Assembly: GCA_001429555.1 (NCBI GenBank)
Contig: LMSR01000017.1
Span: 124,001-188,000 of the forward strand
Reading direction: 5' to 3'
Source of the DNA: Nocardioides sp. Soil797
GTDB taxonomy: Bacteria; Actinomycetota; Actinomycetes; Propionibacteriales; Nocardioidaceae
Length of the DNA stretch: 64,000 nt
Positions 1 through 8,350 of the stretch are shown piece after piece (positions within the stretch are counted from its first letter, which is position 1; every line of letters starts with the position of its first letter). Made by a program: the position numbers and the translations under genes. The notes under the pieces were generated by a model. It saw only the letters and a list, made by a program, of their open reading frames with translations, had not been told where the DNA came from and ran no database searches.

Positions 1-1
1 C

Positions 2-286
2 TGGTGGATCCCGCTGGCGCTGCTCGGCCTGGTCACCGCGGCGACCGCCTACACCACCGGCATCGCGGCCGGACGCCGACTCGGTTCACGCCTGGCCTCG
101 TTCGTCGCCCTGACCGAGGTCGTCGCGGCCCTCGGTTTCGCGTGGCTGCTGCTCGACGAGCTGCCGCGCTGGATCCAGCTCTTCGGCGGGATCTTCCTGC
201 TCGCCGGCGTGGTCCTGGTGAAGCTGGGGGAGCCTCGGGCGCCGGAGTTCCCGAGCGACGGCGAGGTTGGCGTGCCGGTGCCCTGA
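2..286 (+). CDS. EamA/DMT-family transporter, C-terminal fragment
   Basis: The window opens inside this gene in frame 2, and 94 codons remain before TGA. The fragment carries three hydrophobic segments: residues 1-20, about 38-54 (LTEVVAALGFAWLLL) and about 60-78 (FGGIFLLAGVVLVKL). Between the last two lies LLLDELPRW, which is the usual end of an EamA (DUF6) repeat. Proteins of this family are ten-helix inner-membrane exporters of metabolites or amino acids. The substrate cannot be read from this end. A hydrophilic tail of about 15 residues follows. The other frame open here gives an arginine-rich peptide without membrane segments and is a shadow. Confidence 0.75.
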   Translation, partial: WWIPLALLGLVTAATAYTTGIAAGRRLGSRLASFVALTEVVAALGFAWLLLDELPRWIQLFGGIFLLAGVVLVKLGEPRAPEFPSDGEVGVPVP

Positions 287-309
287 GGCCCTGCAACGCC
301 CCGCCGTGA

Positions 310-339
310 CGTCACGATCGAGCACGTGCGGGTTGTGAC
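310..339. repeat. 30-bp intergenic repeat (GCACGTGC family), copy 1
   Basis: The sequence matches, in inverted orientation, two 31-32 bp copies at 25261-25292 and 25313-25343. The centre is the palindrome AGCACGTGC and the ends are GTCACGATC and GGTTGTGAC, so GTCAC/GTGAC can pair. It lies between two convergent genes, as do the other copies, which suggests a bidirectional terminator or a REP-like element. Confidence 0.6.
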
Positions 340-360
340 AGCGCGGTCGTCCGAACCGGG

Positions 361-1578
361 TCAGCGTTGGTCCTGCCGCCGGATGAGGACCTCGCGGGTC
401 AGCAACAGCACGGCAGCGGCGGTCGGGACCGCCATCAGCGCGCCGAGCACCCCCATCAGGCCGCCACCGACGAGGGCCGCGATGACGATCACGGCGCCGG
501 GGATGTCGACCGATCGTGACATCACCCTCGGGTAGACCACGTAGTTCTCCACCTGCTGGTAGATCACGTAGAAGATCACGCAGGCCAGCCCGATCTTCGG
601 ATCCGTGGCGAAACCGATCAGGGACACGATGACGGCGCCGATCGTGGCGCCGATCATCGGGATGACGTCGAGCAGCGCGACCACGAACGCCAGCGCCACG
701 GCGTACTCGCCGAGTCCGACGGCGAACAGGAAGATCAGCGAGCTGACCCCGGCACAGACCGCGACGACGAACGCGCCCGAGACGTAGCCGCCGATGCCGC
801 GGAGAACCTCGTCGCCCAAGGCGGTGACCCGGGGACGGCGGGAGGCCGGTGCCAGCTGGTAGAGCGCCTTCTTGGTGGTCGGGAGCGAGGCAAGGAAGTA
901 GAGCGTCAGCACGACCACGATGAAGGTGTTGGCCAGCGCGGAGAGCACTGCCACTCCGAACCCGAGAACCCCGCCGAACGCCTTCTGGGCGAGGTCGCCG
1001 TCCTCGATGTACTGCTTGGCCTTCCCGATCAGGTCGTAGTCCTGGTTCCACTCCTGGATCCGCTTGTTCTCCAGCAGCATGTCGAGCCAGCCGGGCGCGT
1101 TCTTGGTCAGCGCGGTGATCTGTTCGGTGATCACCGGCACGATCGCCGACAGGAACAGGGCGAGCGTGCCGAGGACCAGGGCGATCACCGCAACCACGGC
1201 GAACGAACGCCTCAGTCCACGGCGGATCAACCACTCCACGAGCGGGTTGAGCCCGGCGGCGAGGAACATCGAGACCACGATCAGGACCAGGACGCCGCCG
1301 ATCGAGAGCAGCTGCTGGCCCAACCAGAACGCGGTCAGCGCACCCAGGCCGCCGAAGAAGCCGATGTAGTACGGCGAGTGACCGATCGGTGGCCCCGGCC
1401 TGCCGAGATCGCGGTCATCGAGATGTCCCTCGATGTCCTCCTCGGCATGCTCGGCCCGATCGGCCGCGTCCTCGGCACGGTCCGCCGCGTCATCCGCCTC
1501 GTCGACCGCACGGTCGAGCTCGGTGTCGACCGGCGGCCCGATGCTCGGTTCGACGGAGGGGTCCTCGCGTTCGGTCAC
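361..1578 (-). CDS. AI-2E family transporter (permease)
   Basis: This 405-residue integral membrane protein starts at GTG. The first 60 residues are acidic and alanine-rich (repeated DDAADRAE), predicted helical and cytoplasmic. About eight membrane segments follow, ending near residue 395. The glycine-rich stretches VGGGLMGVLGALMAVP and DVIPMIGATIGAVI are typical of the PF01594 (AI-2E/TqsA/PerM) family, whose members export small molecules or act as Na+/H+ antiporters. Only 8 bases separate it from the upstream DivIVA-like gene on the same strand, so the two are probably co-transcribed. The name does not imply autoinducer-2 transport here; the substrate is unknown. Confidence 0.85.
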   Translation of the reverse strand: MTEREDPSVEPSIGPPVDTELDRAVDEADDAADRAEDAADRAEHAEEDIEGHLDDRDLGRPGPPIGHSPYYIGFFGGLGALTAFWLGQQLLSIGGVLVLIVVSMFLAAGLNPLVEWLIRRGLRRSFAVVAVIALVLGTLALFLSAIVPVITEQITALTKNAPGWLDMLLENKRIQEWNQDYDLIGKAKQYIEDGDLAQKAFGGVLGFGVAVLSALANTFIVVVLTLYFLASLPTTKKALYQLAPASRRPRVTALGDEVLRGIGGYVSGAFVVAVCAGVSSLIFLFAVGLGEYAVALAFVVALLDVIPMIGATIGAVIVSLIGFATDPKIGLACVIFYVIYQQVENYVVYPRVMSRSVDIPGAVIVIAALVGGGLMGVLGALMAVPTAAAVLLLTREVLIRRQDQR

Positions 1579-1586
1579 TGGCCGTG

Positions 1587-2954
1587 TCAGTCGTCGCCGA
1601 AGCCGGCGACCACGTCACGCAGGGCGCCCAGCTGGGCAGTGATCGCGTCGCGCCGCTTGGTCATCCGGTCGACCTCGGCGCGCACCGCGGCGAGCTCGCG
1701 GTCGGCGTCGGCCTGGCCGGATGAGGTCAGGCTCTCGGCCTGGCTGCGAGCCGAGGCGACGATCTGCTCGGCCTCGCGACGAGCGCGGGTGAGCAACGCG
1801 TCCGACTCCGACTGGGCCTGCTGCCGGTGGGTGGTGGCCTGAGCCATCGCCTCCGTGGCGCGCTCCTCGGCGGCAGCCGCACGCTGCTCGGCCTCCTCGA
1901 CCAGTCGACGGGTCTCGGCGGTCGCGTTCGAGTGGTGGTCGGCGGCCTCCTTGGCCAGGCGCTCCTTCTCGACGGCGAGGGTGCGACGGGCCTCCTGCAC
2001 CTCACGGTCGGCGGCAGCGCGGGACTTCTCGGCCTCACGAGCCGCACTGACCTTCGCGTCGTTGCTCTCCTGCTCGGCGGCCAGTCGCAGCTGGTCGGCC
2101 TCGCGCTTGGCGGCCGCACGGAGGTCGGTCGCTTCGCTGCGGGCCAGGGCACGCTCCTGCTCGGCGTCGGCCATCACCCGGTTGCGCTGCTCGTCGAGCT
2201 CGTTGAGCTGCACCACGCGCATGTCTTCGGCCTCGCGAGTGGCGTCGGCACGGATCGCCTTGGCGTCCTTGCTGGCCTGGGCCCGGATCTCGGTGGCCTC
2301 TCGGACCGCCTGCGTGCGGATGTCCTCGGCCTCTTCCTCCGCCAGGCGCAGCAGCTCGTTGGCGCGGCCACCCAGACCGGCGTACGACGGGGCCTCGATC
2401 TCCGCAACCTGCTTGCGCAGGGTGGCCGCCTCGGACTCCAGCTCGATGACCCGCTTCTCGGACGCGCCCAGGCTGTTGCCCAGGCCGGCCTTCTCGTTGG
2501 TGAGCTGGGCGAGGAGGCGGTCGACCGCCTCCTTGTCATAGCCGTTGCGTCGCACGATCGGCAGGACCGGAAGCTTGGCCTGGCTCACCGGCTGGGAGGC
2601 GGGAGCCGCCGTGGCCCGTGGCGCGGACTGCCCGGCAGGCTGGGAGGGCTGCTGGGTGGGCTGCTGCTGGGCAACCGGTCGAGCCGCGGGTCGAGCCGCT
2701 GGGCGAGCTGCGGCCTGGGCGGCAGGTCGGCCGGCCGGCTGGGCCGCGGGTTGGCTCGCCGACTGCGTGGCGGGACGCCCCGGTGCTGCCGGAGGCACGG
2801 CGGGGGACTGCTTGGTCGCCGTCGAGCTGGGCTCTGCGTTCGGCTTCGGCTCGTCCTTGACGGCGGGGATCACCTGGGTCGCGTCGTTGGCGCCTTCGGG
2901 CTCCGGGCCCTTGGCGGGCTCCTCATCGAAGATGGACAGGCCTTCGTCGCTCAT
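1587..2954 (-). CDS. DivIVA-like coiled-coil protein
   Basis: The protein has 455 residues. Residues 1-130 are disordered and rich in Pro, Ala and Gln (many RPAAQ-like repeats). Residues 130-150 contain PIVRRNGYDKEAVDRLL, which resembles the GYD..EVD..L membrane-curvature motif of DivIVA/GpsB proteins. From about 155 to the end it is an almost unbroken coiled coil of Ala, Glu and Arg with heptad spacing. Actinobacterial relatives (DivIVA/Wag31, Scy, FilP) scaffold polar growth. Here the DivIVA motif is central, so this is probably an accessory scaffold and not Wag31 itself, which normally sits near ftsZ. The start is ATG at 2954 with AAGGAA upstream. Confidence 0.75.
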   Translation of the reverse strand: MSDEGLSIFDEEPAKGPEPEGANDATQVIPAVKDEPKPNAEPSSTATKQSPAVPPAAPGRPATQSASQPAAQPAGRPAAQAAARPAARPAARPVAQQQPTQQPSQPAGQSAPRATAAPASQPVSQAKLPVLPIVRRNGYDKEAVDRLLAQLTNEKAGLGNSLGASEKRVIELESEAATLRKQVAEIEAPSYAGLGGRANELLRLAEEEAEDIRTQAVREATEIRAQASKDAKAIRADATREAEDMRVVQLNELDEQRNRVMADAEQERALARSEATDLRAAAKREADQLRLAAEQESNDAKVSAAREAEKSRAAADREVQEARRTLAVEKERLAKEAADHHSNATAETRRLVEEAEQRAAAAEERATEAMAQATTHRQQAQSESDALLTRARREAEQIVASARSQAESLTSSGQADADRELAAVRAEVDRMTKRRDAITAQLGALRDVVAGFGDD

Positions 2955-3025
2955 GTGTGTTCCTTCGTCATTTCTCGGTCGTGCATCCCGGTCTGGTCAC
3001 CAGTGTTGCCGATGGGGGAAGAGAA

Positions 3026-3064
3026 CACACCCCGGATCGCGCAGTTGGCGCGATCCGGGGTGTG
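3026..3064 (-). terminator. Terminator of the crotonyl-CoA reductase gene
   Basis: A perfect 17-bp stem (3026-3042 with 3048-3064) encloses a 5-base loop, 11 bases beyond the stop codon of the leftward reductase gene. No strong T-run follows, but the stem is very stable. It separates that gene from the DivIVA-like gene. Confidence 0.75.
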
Positions 3065-3075
3065 ATTTGTTCGGG

Positions 3076-4416
3076 TCAGACGCCCCGGAAGGCGTTGATC
3101 TGGTCGATGTGCTTCTCACGGAGCTCCGTGTTCAGCACGCCGAGGCCGGCCTCGGGGGCCAGTGCGAGCACGCCGACCTTGCCCTGGTGCTTGTTCTGGT
3201 GCACGTCGAGCGCGGCCTGACCGACCTCGTCGAGAGTGTAGGTGCGCGACAGGGTGGGGTGGATCTTGCCCTGGGCGATGAGGCGGTTGGCCTCCCACGA
3301 CTCACGGTAGTTGGCGAAGTGTGAGGACACGATCCGCTTCAGGTTCATCCACAGGTAGCGGTTGTCGTACTCGTGCATGTAGCCCGTGGTGGAGGCGCAC
3401 GTGGTGATGGTGCCGCCCTTGCGGGTGACGAACACGGAGGCGCCGAAGGTCTCGCGGCCCGGGTGCTCGAAGACGATGTCGATGTCCTCGCCGCCGGTCA
3501 GCTCACGGATCTTCTTGCCCAGGCGCAGCCACTCCTTGGGGTTCTGCTCGGTGTTGTCCTCGTTCCAGAACTGCCACTTCTCCTCGGAGCGGTTGATGAT
3601 CATCTCGGCGCCCATCTTGCGGCAGATCTCGGCCTTCTCCTCGTTGGAGACGACACAGACCGGGTTGGCGCCACCGTTGAGTGCGTACTGGGTGGCGAAG
3701 CCGCCGAGGCCACCGGAGGCGCCCCAGATCAGGACGTTGTCGCCCTGCTTCATGGCGCCACCGTTCTTGGAGACCAACTGGCGGTAGGCGGTGGAGTTGA
3801 CCAGGCCGGGGGAGGCGGCCTCCTCCCAGGTGAGGTGCTCCGGCTTGGGCATCAGCTGGTTGGACTTGACCAGGGCGATGTGGGCGAGGCCACCGAAGTT
3901 GGTCTCGAAGCCCCAGATGCGCTGCTCGGGGTCGAGCATCGAGTCGTTGTGGCCGTCGGCACTCTCCATCTCGACCGAGAGGCAGTGTGCGACGACGCGG
4001 TCGCCACCCTTCCACTTGGTCACGCCGGGGCCGGTCTTCAGCACGACGCCGGACAGGTCGGAGCCCACCACGTGGTAGGGCAGGTCGTGACGCTTGGTCA
4101 GCGGCGAGAGGCGGCCGTAGCGCTCGAGGAAGCCGAAGGTCGAGACCGGCTCGAAGATCGAGGTCCACACGGTGTTGTAGTTGATCGCGGAGGCCATCAC
4201 GGCGACGTACGCCTCGCCGGGGCCGAGCTCGGGGAGCGCGACGTCCTCGACGTGCAGTGACTTGCGCGGGTCCTTCTCCTTGGTGGTGAGGCCCTCGAAC
4301 ATGGTGGCCTCGTCCTTGTGGACGGTGACCGCCTTGTAGGACTCGGGAAGGTCGAGGTTGGCGAAGTCCTCGGAGGCGGTGTCGCCGGCAAGGATTGCGT
4401 CAAGAATCTGCTGCAC
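3076..4416 (-). CDS. ccr: Crotonyl-CoA carboxylase/reductase
   Basis: This 446-residue cytoplasmic MDR-family enzyme reduces and carboxylates crotonyl-CoA to (2S)-ethylmalonyl-CoA with NADPH and CO2. That is the key step of the ethylmalonyl-CoA pathway and a source of polyketide extender units. The Rossmann motif WGASGGLGGF lies at 231-240. The CO2-binding residues known from this family are present: Asn81 (INYN), Phe170-Glu171 (WGFETNFGG) and His366 (SSHFANY). The numbering agrees with characterised enzymes almost exactly, which supports the GTG start at 4416 (GGGAG upstream). The methylmalonyl-CoA epimerase gene lies 91 bases upstream on the same strand. Simple acryloyl- or crotonyl-CoA reductases lack the Phe-Glu pair, so carboxylation is likely. 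Confidence 0.93.
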   Translation of the reverse strand: MQQILDAILAGDTASEDFANLDLPESYKAVTVHKDEATMFEGLTTKEKDPRKSLHVEDVALPELGPGEAYVAVMASAINYNTVWTSIFEPVSTFGFLERYGRLSPLTKRHDLPYHVVGSDLSGVVLKTGPGVTKWKGGDRVVAHCLSVEMESADGHNDSMLDPEQRIWGFETNFGGLAHIALVKSNQLMPKPEHLTWEEAASPGLVNSTAYRQLVSKNGGAMKQGDNVLIWGASGGLGGFATQYALNGGANPVCVVSNEEKAEICRKMGAEMIINRSEEKWQFWNEDNTEQNPKEWLRLGKKIRELTGGEDIDIVFEHPGRETFGASVFVTRKGGTITTCASTTGYMHEYDNRYLWMNLKRIVSSHFANYRESWEANRLIAQGKIHPTLSRTYTLDEVGQAALDVHQNKHQGKVGVLALAPEAGLGVLNTELREKHIDQINAFRGV

Positions 4417-4473
4417 TGAGGAACTCCCTGATCAGTTCAGTTGGCGTGATGAATGGCCACAAGGTACCGGCCG

Positions 4474-4509
4474 GTCACCATGTGTGGTGACGGATGAGAC
4501 GGACGTCTC
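4474..4509 (-). terminator. Hairpins between the epimerase and ccr genes
   Basis: Two small hairpins lie at the 3' end of the epimerase gene: GTCACCA/TGGTGAC (4474-4491, loop TGTG) and GAGAC/GTCTC (4496-4509), the latter overlapping the stop codon. There is no T-run. They could attenuate read-through into ccr. Confidence 0.3.
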
Positions 4510-4960
4510 AGGCGTGTGAGTCGGGGGCCGGCTCGACGAGCTCGACGAGAACGCCGCCGGCGTCCTTGGGGTGGATGAAGTTGACGCGCGAGTTCGACGT
4601 ACCCCGCTTGGGCTCGGGGTAGAGCAGGCGCAGGCCGCGTTCGCGGAGCACCGCGCTGACCTGCTCGACGTCGGTGACCCGGTAGGCCAGCTGCTGCAGG
4701 CCGGGCCCGGAACGGTCGAGGAACTTGGCGATCGTGGACTCCTCGTTCAGCGGCGCCAGCAGCTGGATGCACGAGCCCGTGTCGCCGACAGCCACCATCG
4801 CCTCACGGACGCCCTGCTCCTCGTTGGTCTCCTCGTGCGCCACGGTCATGCCGAAGGCGTCACGGTAGAACGCCATGGCCGCGTCCAGGTCGGGCACGGC
4901 GATGCCGACGTGGTCGATGGCAGTGAACAGGTGATCGGGGATCTCGAGAGGTGCGCTCAT
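4508..4960 (-). CDS. mce: Methylmalonyl-CoA epimerase
   Basis: The 150-residue protein has the vicinal oxygen chelate fold. It interconverts (2R)- and (2S)-methylmalonyl-CoA (and probably ethylmalonyl-CoA) for the B12-dependent mutases. The usual metal ligands appear as His17 (IDHVGIA), Gln66 (IQLLAP) and Glu140 (VLVELVEP). The fourth position, His91 in the Propionibacterium enzyme, is Gln90 here (GLQQLAYRV), as I recall for the mycobacterial enzyme. The start ATG at 4960 gives the family's normal length. The frame stays open far upstream, but only as antisense of the thiolase gene. It is divergent from the thiolase and upstream of ccr. Confidence 0.9.
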   Translation of the reverse strand: MSAPLEIPDHLFTAIDHVGIAVPDLDAAMAFYRDAFGMTVAHEETNEEQGVREAMVAVGDTGSCIQLLAPLNEESTIAKFLDRSGPGLQQLAYRVTDVEQVSAVLRERGLRLLYPEPKRGTSNSRVNFIHPKDAGGVLVELVEPAPDSHA

Positions 4961-5020
4961 GGCCCCATCGTCCAACGAACTCGCACATTCACGTGATGAC
5001 GTCCACATCCGGGACACATG

Positions 5021-5048
5021 TTGCTCACCCGTACGTCGGGGATAGGCT
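5021..5048 (+). promoter_or_regulatory. Candidate promoter of the thiolase-meaB operon
   Basis: TTGCTC (5021-5026) and TAGGCT (5043-5048) are separated by 16 bp and fit actinobacterial -35/-10 spacing. They lie 38 bp before the start codon, in the divergent region shared with mce. Weak consensus; inference only. Confidence 0.35.
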
Positions 5049-5086
5049 CGAAACATTCCATTCGTGTAACTGCAGGAGGAACACCC

Positions 5087-6289
5087 ATGTCGTCCACGTC
5101 CGGCGGATCCGTCATTGTCGCTGGGGCTCGTACCCCGGTCGGCCGCCTTCTCGGTGGCCTGAAGAGCCTGTCCGCAGCCGACCTCGGTGGCGTCGCCATC
5201 AAGGGTGCCCTGGAGAAGGCCGGAGTCGCCGGTGACCAGGTCGACTACGTGATCATGGGTCACGTCATCCAGGCCGGTGCCGGCCAGATCACCGCGCGCC
5301 AGGCTGCGGTCAAGGGTGGCGTCCCGATGAACGTCCCGGCGATCACCATCAACAAGGTGTGTCTCTCCGGAATCAACGCCATTGCCATGGCCGACCAGCT
5401 GATCCGCGCCGGCGAGCACGACATCGTCGTCGCCGGTGGGATGGAGTCGATGACCAACGCGCCCCACGTGCTGGCCAAGTCCCGCGAGGGCTTCAAGTAC
5501 GGCGACGTCCCGCTGATCGACTCGATGGCGTACGACGCCCTCTACGACCAGTTCACCGACCAGCCGATGGGGAACCTGACCGAGTCGTGCAACGCGGCGG
5601 GCACCAAGCTCAGCCGTGAGGAGCAGGACGAGTTCTCGGCGCGCTCCCACCAGCTGGCCGCGACCGCCTGGAAGAACGGCGTCTTCGACGACGAGGTCGT
5701 CCCGGTCACCATCTCGTCGCGCAAGGGCGACGTCACGGTCAGCCAGGACGAGGGCATCCGTGGCGACACCACGGCCGAGTCGCTCGGTGGGCTGCGTCCC
5801 GCCTTCGACAAGTCCGGCACGATCACCGCCGGGTCCTCGTCGCAGATCTCCGACGGTGCCGCAGCCGTCGTCGTGATGAGCAAGGCCAAGGCCGAGGAGC
5901 TCGGCATCGAGTGGCTCGCCGAGATCGGCGCCAGCGGCCAGGTCGCCGGCCCCGACTCGACCCTGCAGCTGCAGCCGGCCAACGCGATCGCCAAGGCCGC
6001 CGAGAAGGAAGGCATCGCGGTCTCCGACATCGACCTCTTCGAACTCAACGAGGCTTTCGCCGCGGTCGGCATCGAGTCGGCCCGCGAGCTCGGCGTCGAC
6101 GCCGACAAGGTCAACGTGAACGGTGGCGCCATCGCCATCGGCCACCCCGTGGGCATGTCCGGCGCCCGCATCGTGCTGCACCTCGCGCTGGAGCTCCAGC
6201 GTCGTGGTGGCGGCACCGGTGCTGCCGCCCTGTGCGGTGGTGGCGGTCAGGGCGACGCCCTGATCGTCAAGGTCCCCGCGAAGGCCTGA
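5087..6289 (+). CDS. atoB: Acetyl-CoA C-acetyltransferase (thiolase)
   Basis: This 400-residue thiolase condenses two acetyl-CoA to acetoacetyl-CoA, or cleaves beta-ketoacyl-CoA in the reverse direction. The catalytic set is complete: Cys92 (NKVCLSG), His353 (GHPVGMSG) and Cys383 (LCGGGGQGD). The start is the ATG at 5087 because a strong AGGAGGA lies 6 bases upstream; an open extension back to 5018 lacks such a site. The meaB-type gene follows after one base. With ccr and mce nearby, a role at the entry of the ethylmalonyl-CoA or polyhydroxybutyrate route fits, but a beta-oxidation role cannot be excluded. Confidence 0.9.
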   Translation: MSSTSGGSVIVAGARTPVGRLLGGLKSLSAADLGGVAIKGALEKAGVAGDQVDYVIMGHVIQAGAGQITARQAAVKGGVPMNVPAITINKVCLSGINAIAMADQLIRAGEHDIVVAGGMESMTNAPHVLAKSREGFKYGDVPLIDSMAYDALYDQFTDQPMGNLTESCNAAGTKLSREEQDEFSARSHQLAATAWKNGVFDDEVVPVTISSRKGDVTVSQDEGIRGDTTAESLGGLRPAFDKSGTITAGSSSQISDGAAAVVVMSKAKAEELGIEWLAEIGASGQVAGPDSTLQLQPANAIAKAAEKEGIAVSDIDLFELNEAFAAVGIESARELGVDADKVNVNGGAIAIGHPVGMSGARIVLHLALELQRRGGGTGAAALCGGGGQGDALIVKVPAKA

Positions 6290-6290
6290 C

Positions 6291-7292
6291 TTGGCCTCCA
6301 CACCTGACCCAGCGACGGCCGGCCGACCCCGTGGTCGGTCGGCCGTTGCCGTCCCCGAGCTGGTGGAGCGGGCTCGCGCCGGCGACCTCCGTTCCGTGGG
6401 CCGGCTGATCTCACTGGTCGAGGACGAGTCACCCCTCCTGCGCGAGGCGATGGCGCACCTGGCGCCGTACGCCGGGAGGGCACGCATCATCGGCATCACC
6501 GGTTCGCCGGGGGTCGGCAAGTCGACCTCGACCAACGCGTTGGTGACCGAGCTGCGGGGCCGAGGCCAACGCGTCGGCGTGCTCGCGGTGGACCCGTCGT
6601 CGCCGTTCTCCGGAGGGGCGCTGCTCGGTGACCGGGTCCGGATGGGGGACCACGCGCTCGACAAGGACGTCTTCATCCGCTCCATGGCCTCGCGCGGTCA
6701 CCTCGGTGGTCTGGCCTGGAGCACGCCCCAGGCCATGCGGGTGCTCGACGCGGCCGGCTACGACGTGGTGATCATCGAGACCGTCGGCGTGGGGCAGAGC
6801 GAGGTTGAGATCGCTGGCCTCGCGGACACCACGATCGTCCTCCTCGCGCCCGGCATGGGCGACGGGATCCAGGCCGCGAAGGCCGGAATCCTCGAGATCG
6901 GTGACCTCTACGTGATCAACAAGGCCGATCGGGAGGGTGCCTCCACGGTCAGGCGAGACCTGCGCGGCGCCCTGGCCCTCTCACAGCGGCCCGAGGACGC
7001 CTGGAAGCCACCGATCCTGATGACCACCGCCCAGAACGGCGAGGGAGTGGCCGAGGTCGCGCAGGCGATCGACGACCACCACGCGTGGTTGGAGGCACAC
7101 GGCGAGCTGACGCGGCGTCGTACCCGTCGGGCCCGCGACGAGATCGAGGCCATCGCCCTGACCGGGCTGCGCAAGCGATGGAGCGGCCTCAGTGAGCACA
7201 CCGAGCTCGACGACCTGGCCGAGCGTGTGGCACGTGGCGAGACGGATCCGTGGGCGGCGGCGGAGATCCTGCTCAGCACCCATCTGGACTGA
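6291..7292 (+). CDS. meaB: Methylmalonyl-CoA mutase-associated GTPase MeaB
   Basis: The 333-residue G3E-family P-loop GTPase (also annotated ArgK) protects B12-dependent acyl-CoA mutases and gates cofactor loading. The P-loop GSPGVGKS is at 71-78, the switch region follows VDPSSPFSGGALLGDR, ETVGVGQSE is the Walker B region, and NKAD gives guanine specificity. Its C-terminal helix (ELTRRRTRRARDE onward) is the usual dimerisation arm. Translation probably begins at TTG 6291, one base after the thiolase stop, so the two genes form one operon. The mutase itself is not in the window. Confidence 0.92.
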   Translation: MASTPDPATAGRPRGRSAVAVPELVERARAGDLRSVGRLISLVEDESPLLREAMAHLAPYAGRARIIGITGSPGVGKSTSTNALVTELRGRGQRVGVLAVDPSSPFSGGALLGDRVRMGDHALDKDVFIRSMASRGHLGGLAWSTPQAMRVLDAAGYDVVIIETVGVGQSEVEIAGLADTTIVLLAPGMGDGIQAAKAGILEIGDLYVINKADREGASTVRRDLRGALALSQRPEDAWKPPILMTTAQNGEGVAEVAQAIDDHHAWLEAHGELTRRRTRRARDEIEAIALTGLRKRWSGLSEHTELDDLAERVARGETDPWAAAEILLSTHLD

Positions 7293-7435
7293 CCCTCGCT
7301 GCACGGTTCCCGCCGGATCGTGGGTCTCGGGCGCGCCTCCGCGACTCTCGTGCCCGGGATTGCCACAATGGACGGGCTTGCGTTCAGAGCCGAACGTGCC
7401 ATGCCCCGAACACTTCCCCACCGATGGAGATTGAG

Positions 7436-7606
7436 ATGAACGCCAAGAAAGGCGTGCTCGCCGTCGTCATCCTGTTCATCGGGTTCTACATGTTCAAGGA
7501 CCCGAGCGGGCTGGCCGAACTGGCCAGCACTGGTGCCGGTGAGGGCTGGGCCCTGACCACACAGCTCTTCGACGCGACGATCCGCTTCCTCAACGAGTTG
7601 TTCTAA
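7436..7606 (+). CDS. Small membrane protein, 56 residues
   Basis: The frame starts at ATG 7436 and encodes MNAKKG followed by a hydrophobic segment (VLAVVILFIGFYMF) and then an amphipathic stretch ending NELF. The positive-inside residues before the membrane span suggest that the N-terminus is cytoplasmic. Upstream lies GGAGATTGAG as a possible ribosome binding site. I do not recognise a family. It sits between meaB and a structured repeat element, and the stop codon is directly followed by the first arm of that element. Confidence 0.55.
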   Translation: MNAKKGVLAVVILFIGFYMFKDPSGLAELASTGAGEGWALTTQLFDATIRFLNELF

Positions 7607-7781
7607 GGCCATGTCTCTCACGTCCATGGCCCGCTGTGCGCCGCCCCGCTGGCACCTCGCGGCGTTCTCGTCAGTCGTCAGTTGTCGTTGCAGATCCGCA
7701 TCGACAGTCCACTTCCGTCGGCCTTGCGAGTCGCTCAGCGGTTGCGACGCTCGCAACGGCCGAGACGTGAAAGACACGGCC
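7607..7781. repeat. 175-bp element bounded by imperfect inverted repeats
   Basis: The ends at 7607-7631 and 7758-7781 are imperfect inverted copies sharing GGCC, TGTCT, TCACGTC and GGCC blocks. Each end can also fold on itself (GGCCATG/CATGGCC at the left). Inside, GTTGCGA-CGC-TCGCAAC (7741-7757) is a perfect 7-bp hairpin. There is no transposase. The element begins directly after the stop codon of the small membrane protein and ends 8 bases before the next gene. It may be a MITE-like or REP-like repeat, or a structured RNA. Confidence 0.5.
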
Positions 7782-7789
7782 TAGCCGTC

Positions 7790-8311
7790 ATGGGGTTGGC
7801 CAGGGCCCTCACGGACCCGAACATCCGCAAGCACCTCCTCCGCGAGGAGGGCGAGGTGATCGTCGACGAGGTCATGCACCACTGGGTCGTCTATGCCCTG
7901 CCGGTGCTCGAGGTCCTCGCCGCCCTGGCCCTGCTGGTGGTCTTTCCCTTCGTCGACCTCGATCTCGCGTGGTTCCCGTTCCTGTTGGCCCTTGCGTTGT
8001 TGGGCCACGCCGGTTGGAAGACGCTGGCCAACTTCCGCGATCGCTTCGTGATCACCAACATGCGCGTGTTCCGGGTCAACGGTGTGCTCAGTCAGAACCT
8101 CGCCACCATGCCGCTGAGCCGAATCCTCGACATCACCGTGGTCAAGCCGTTCCACGGTCGACTGATCGGCTTCGGTCACTTCGTCTTCGAGTCCGCCGCC
8201 CAGGAGCAGGGCCTGCGCGACATCCGCTACGTCGGCAAGCCCGACCAGCGCGACCTCTCCATCCAGCGCGTGGTGCAACGCTCCGGCCTGCGCGGTCCCC
8301 GGGTGAACTGA
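7790..8311 (+). CDS. PH domain-containing membrane protein (bPH2/YdbT-like)
   Basis: With the ATG at 7790 the protein has 173 residues. Two membrane segments lie at about 40-62 (VVYALPVLEVLAALALLVVF) and about 66-88. They are followed by a bacterial pleckstrin-homology domain with the usual run DRFVITNMRVFRVNGVLS and the end of the first sheet in SRILDITVVKPFHGRLIG. Such proteins are found in Gram-positive membranes; their function is poorly defined. A longer reading from TTG 7682 would place its N-terminus inside the inverted-repeat element and is less likely. The MarR-type gene follows after 39 bases. Confidence 0.7.
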   Translation: MGLARALTDPNIRKHLLREEGEVIVDEVMHHWVVYALPVLEVLAALALLVVFPFVDLDLAWFPFLLALALLGHAGWKTLANFRDRFVITNMRVFRVNGVLSQNLATMPLSRILDITVVKPFHGRLIGFGHFVFESAAQEQGLRDIRYVGKPDQRDLSIQRVVQRSGLRGPRVN

Positions 8312-8350
8312 CATGACGACTCCTCTCCCCGAGCCCGAGGCTGAACGCCG

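Noticed and set aside
4508..6685. A 725-codon reading of the epimerase extending upstream over the thiolase gene.
   Set aside because: The extra 575 residues are antisense to an intact thiolase; the ATG at 4960 gives the family's length.
7607..7781. Insertion sequence.
   Set aside because: Too short for a transposase and no long frame with DDE residues; only MITE-like features remain.
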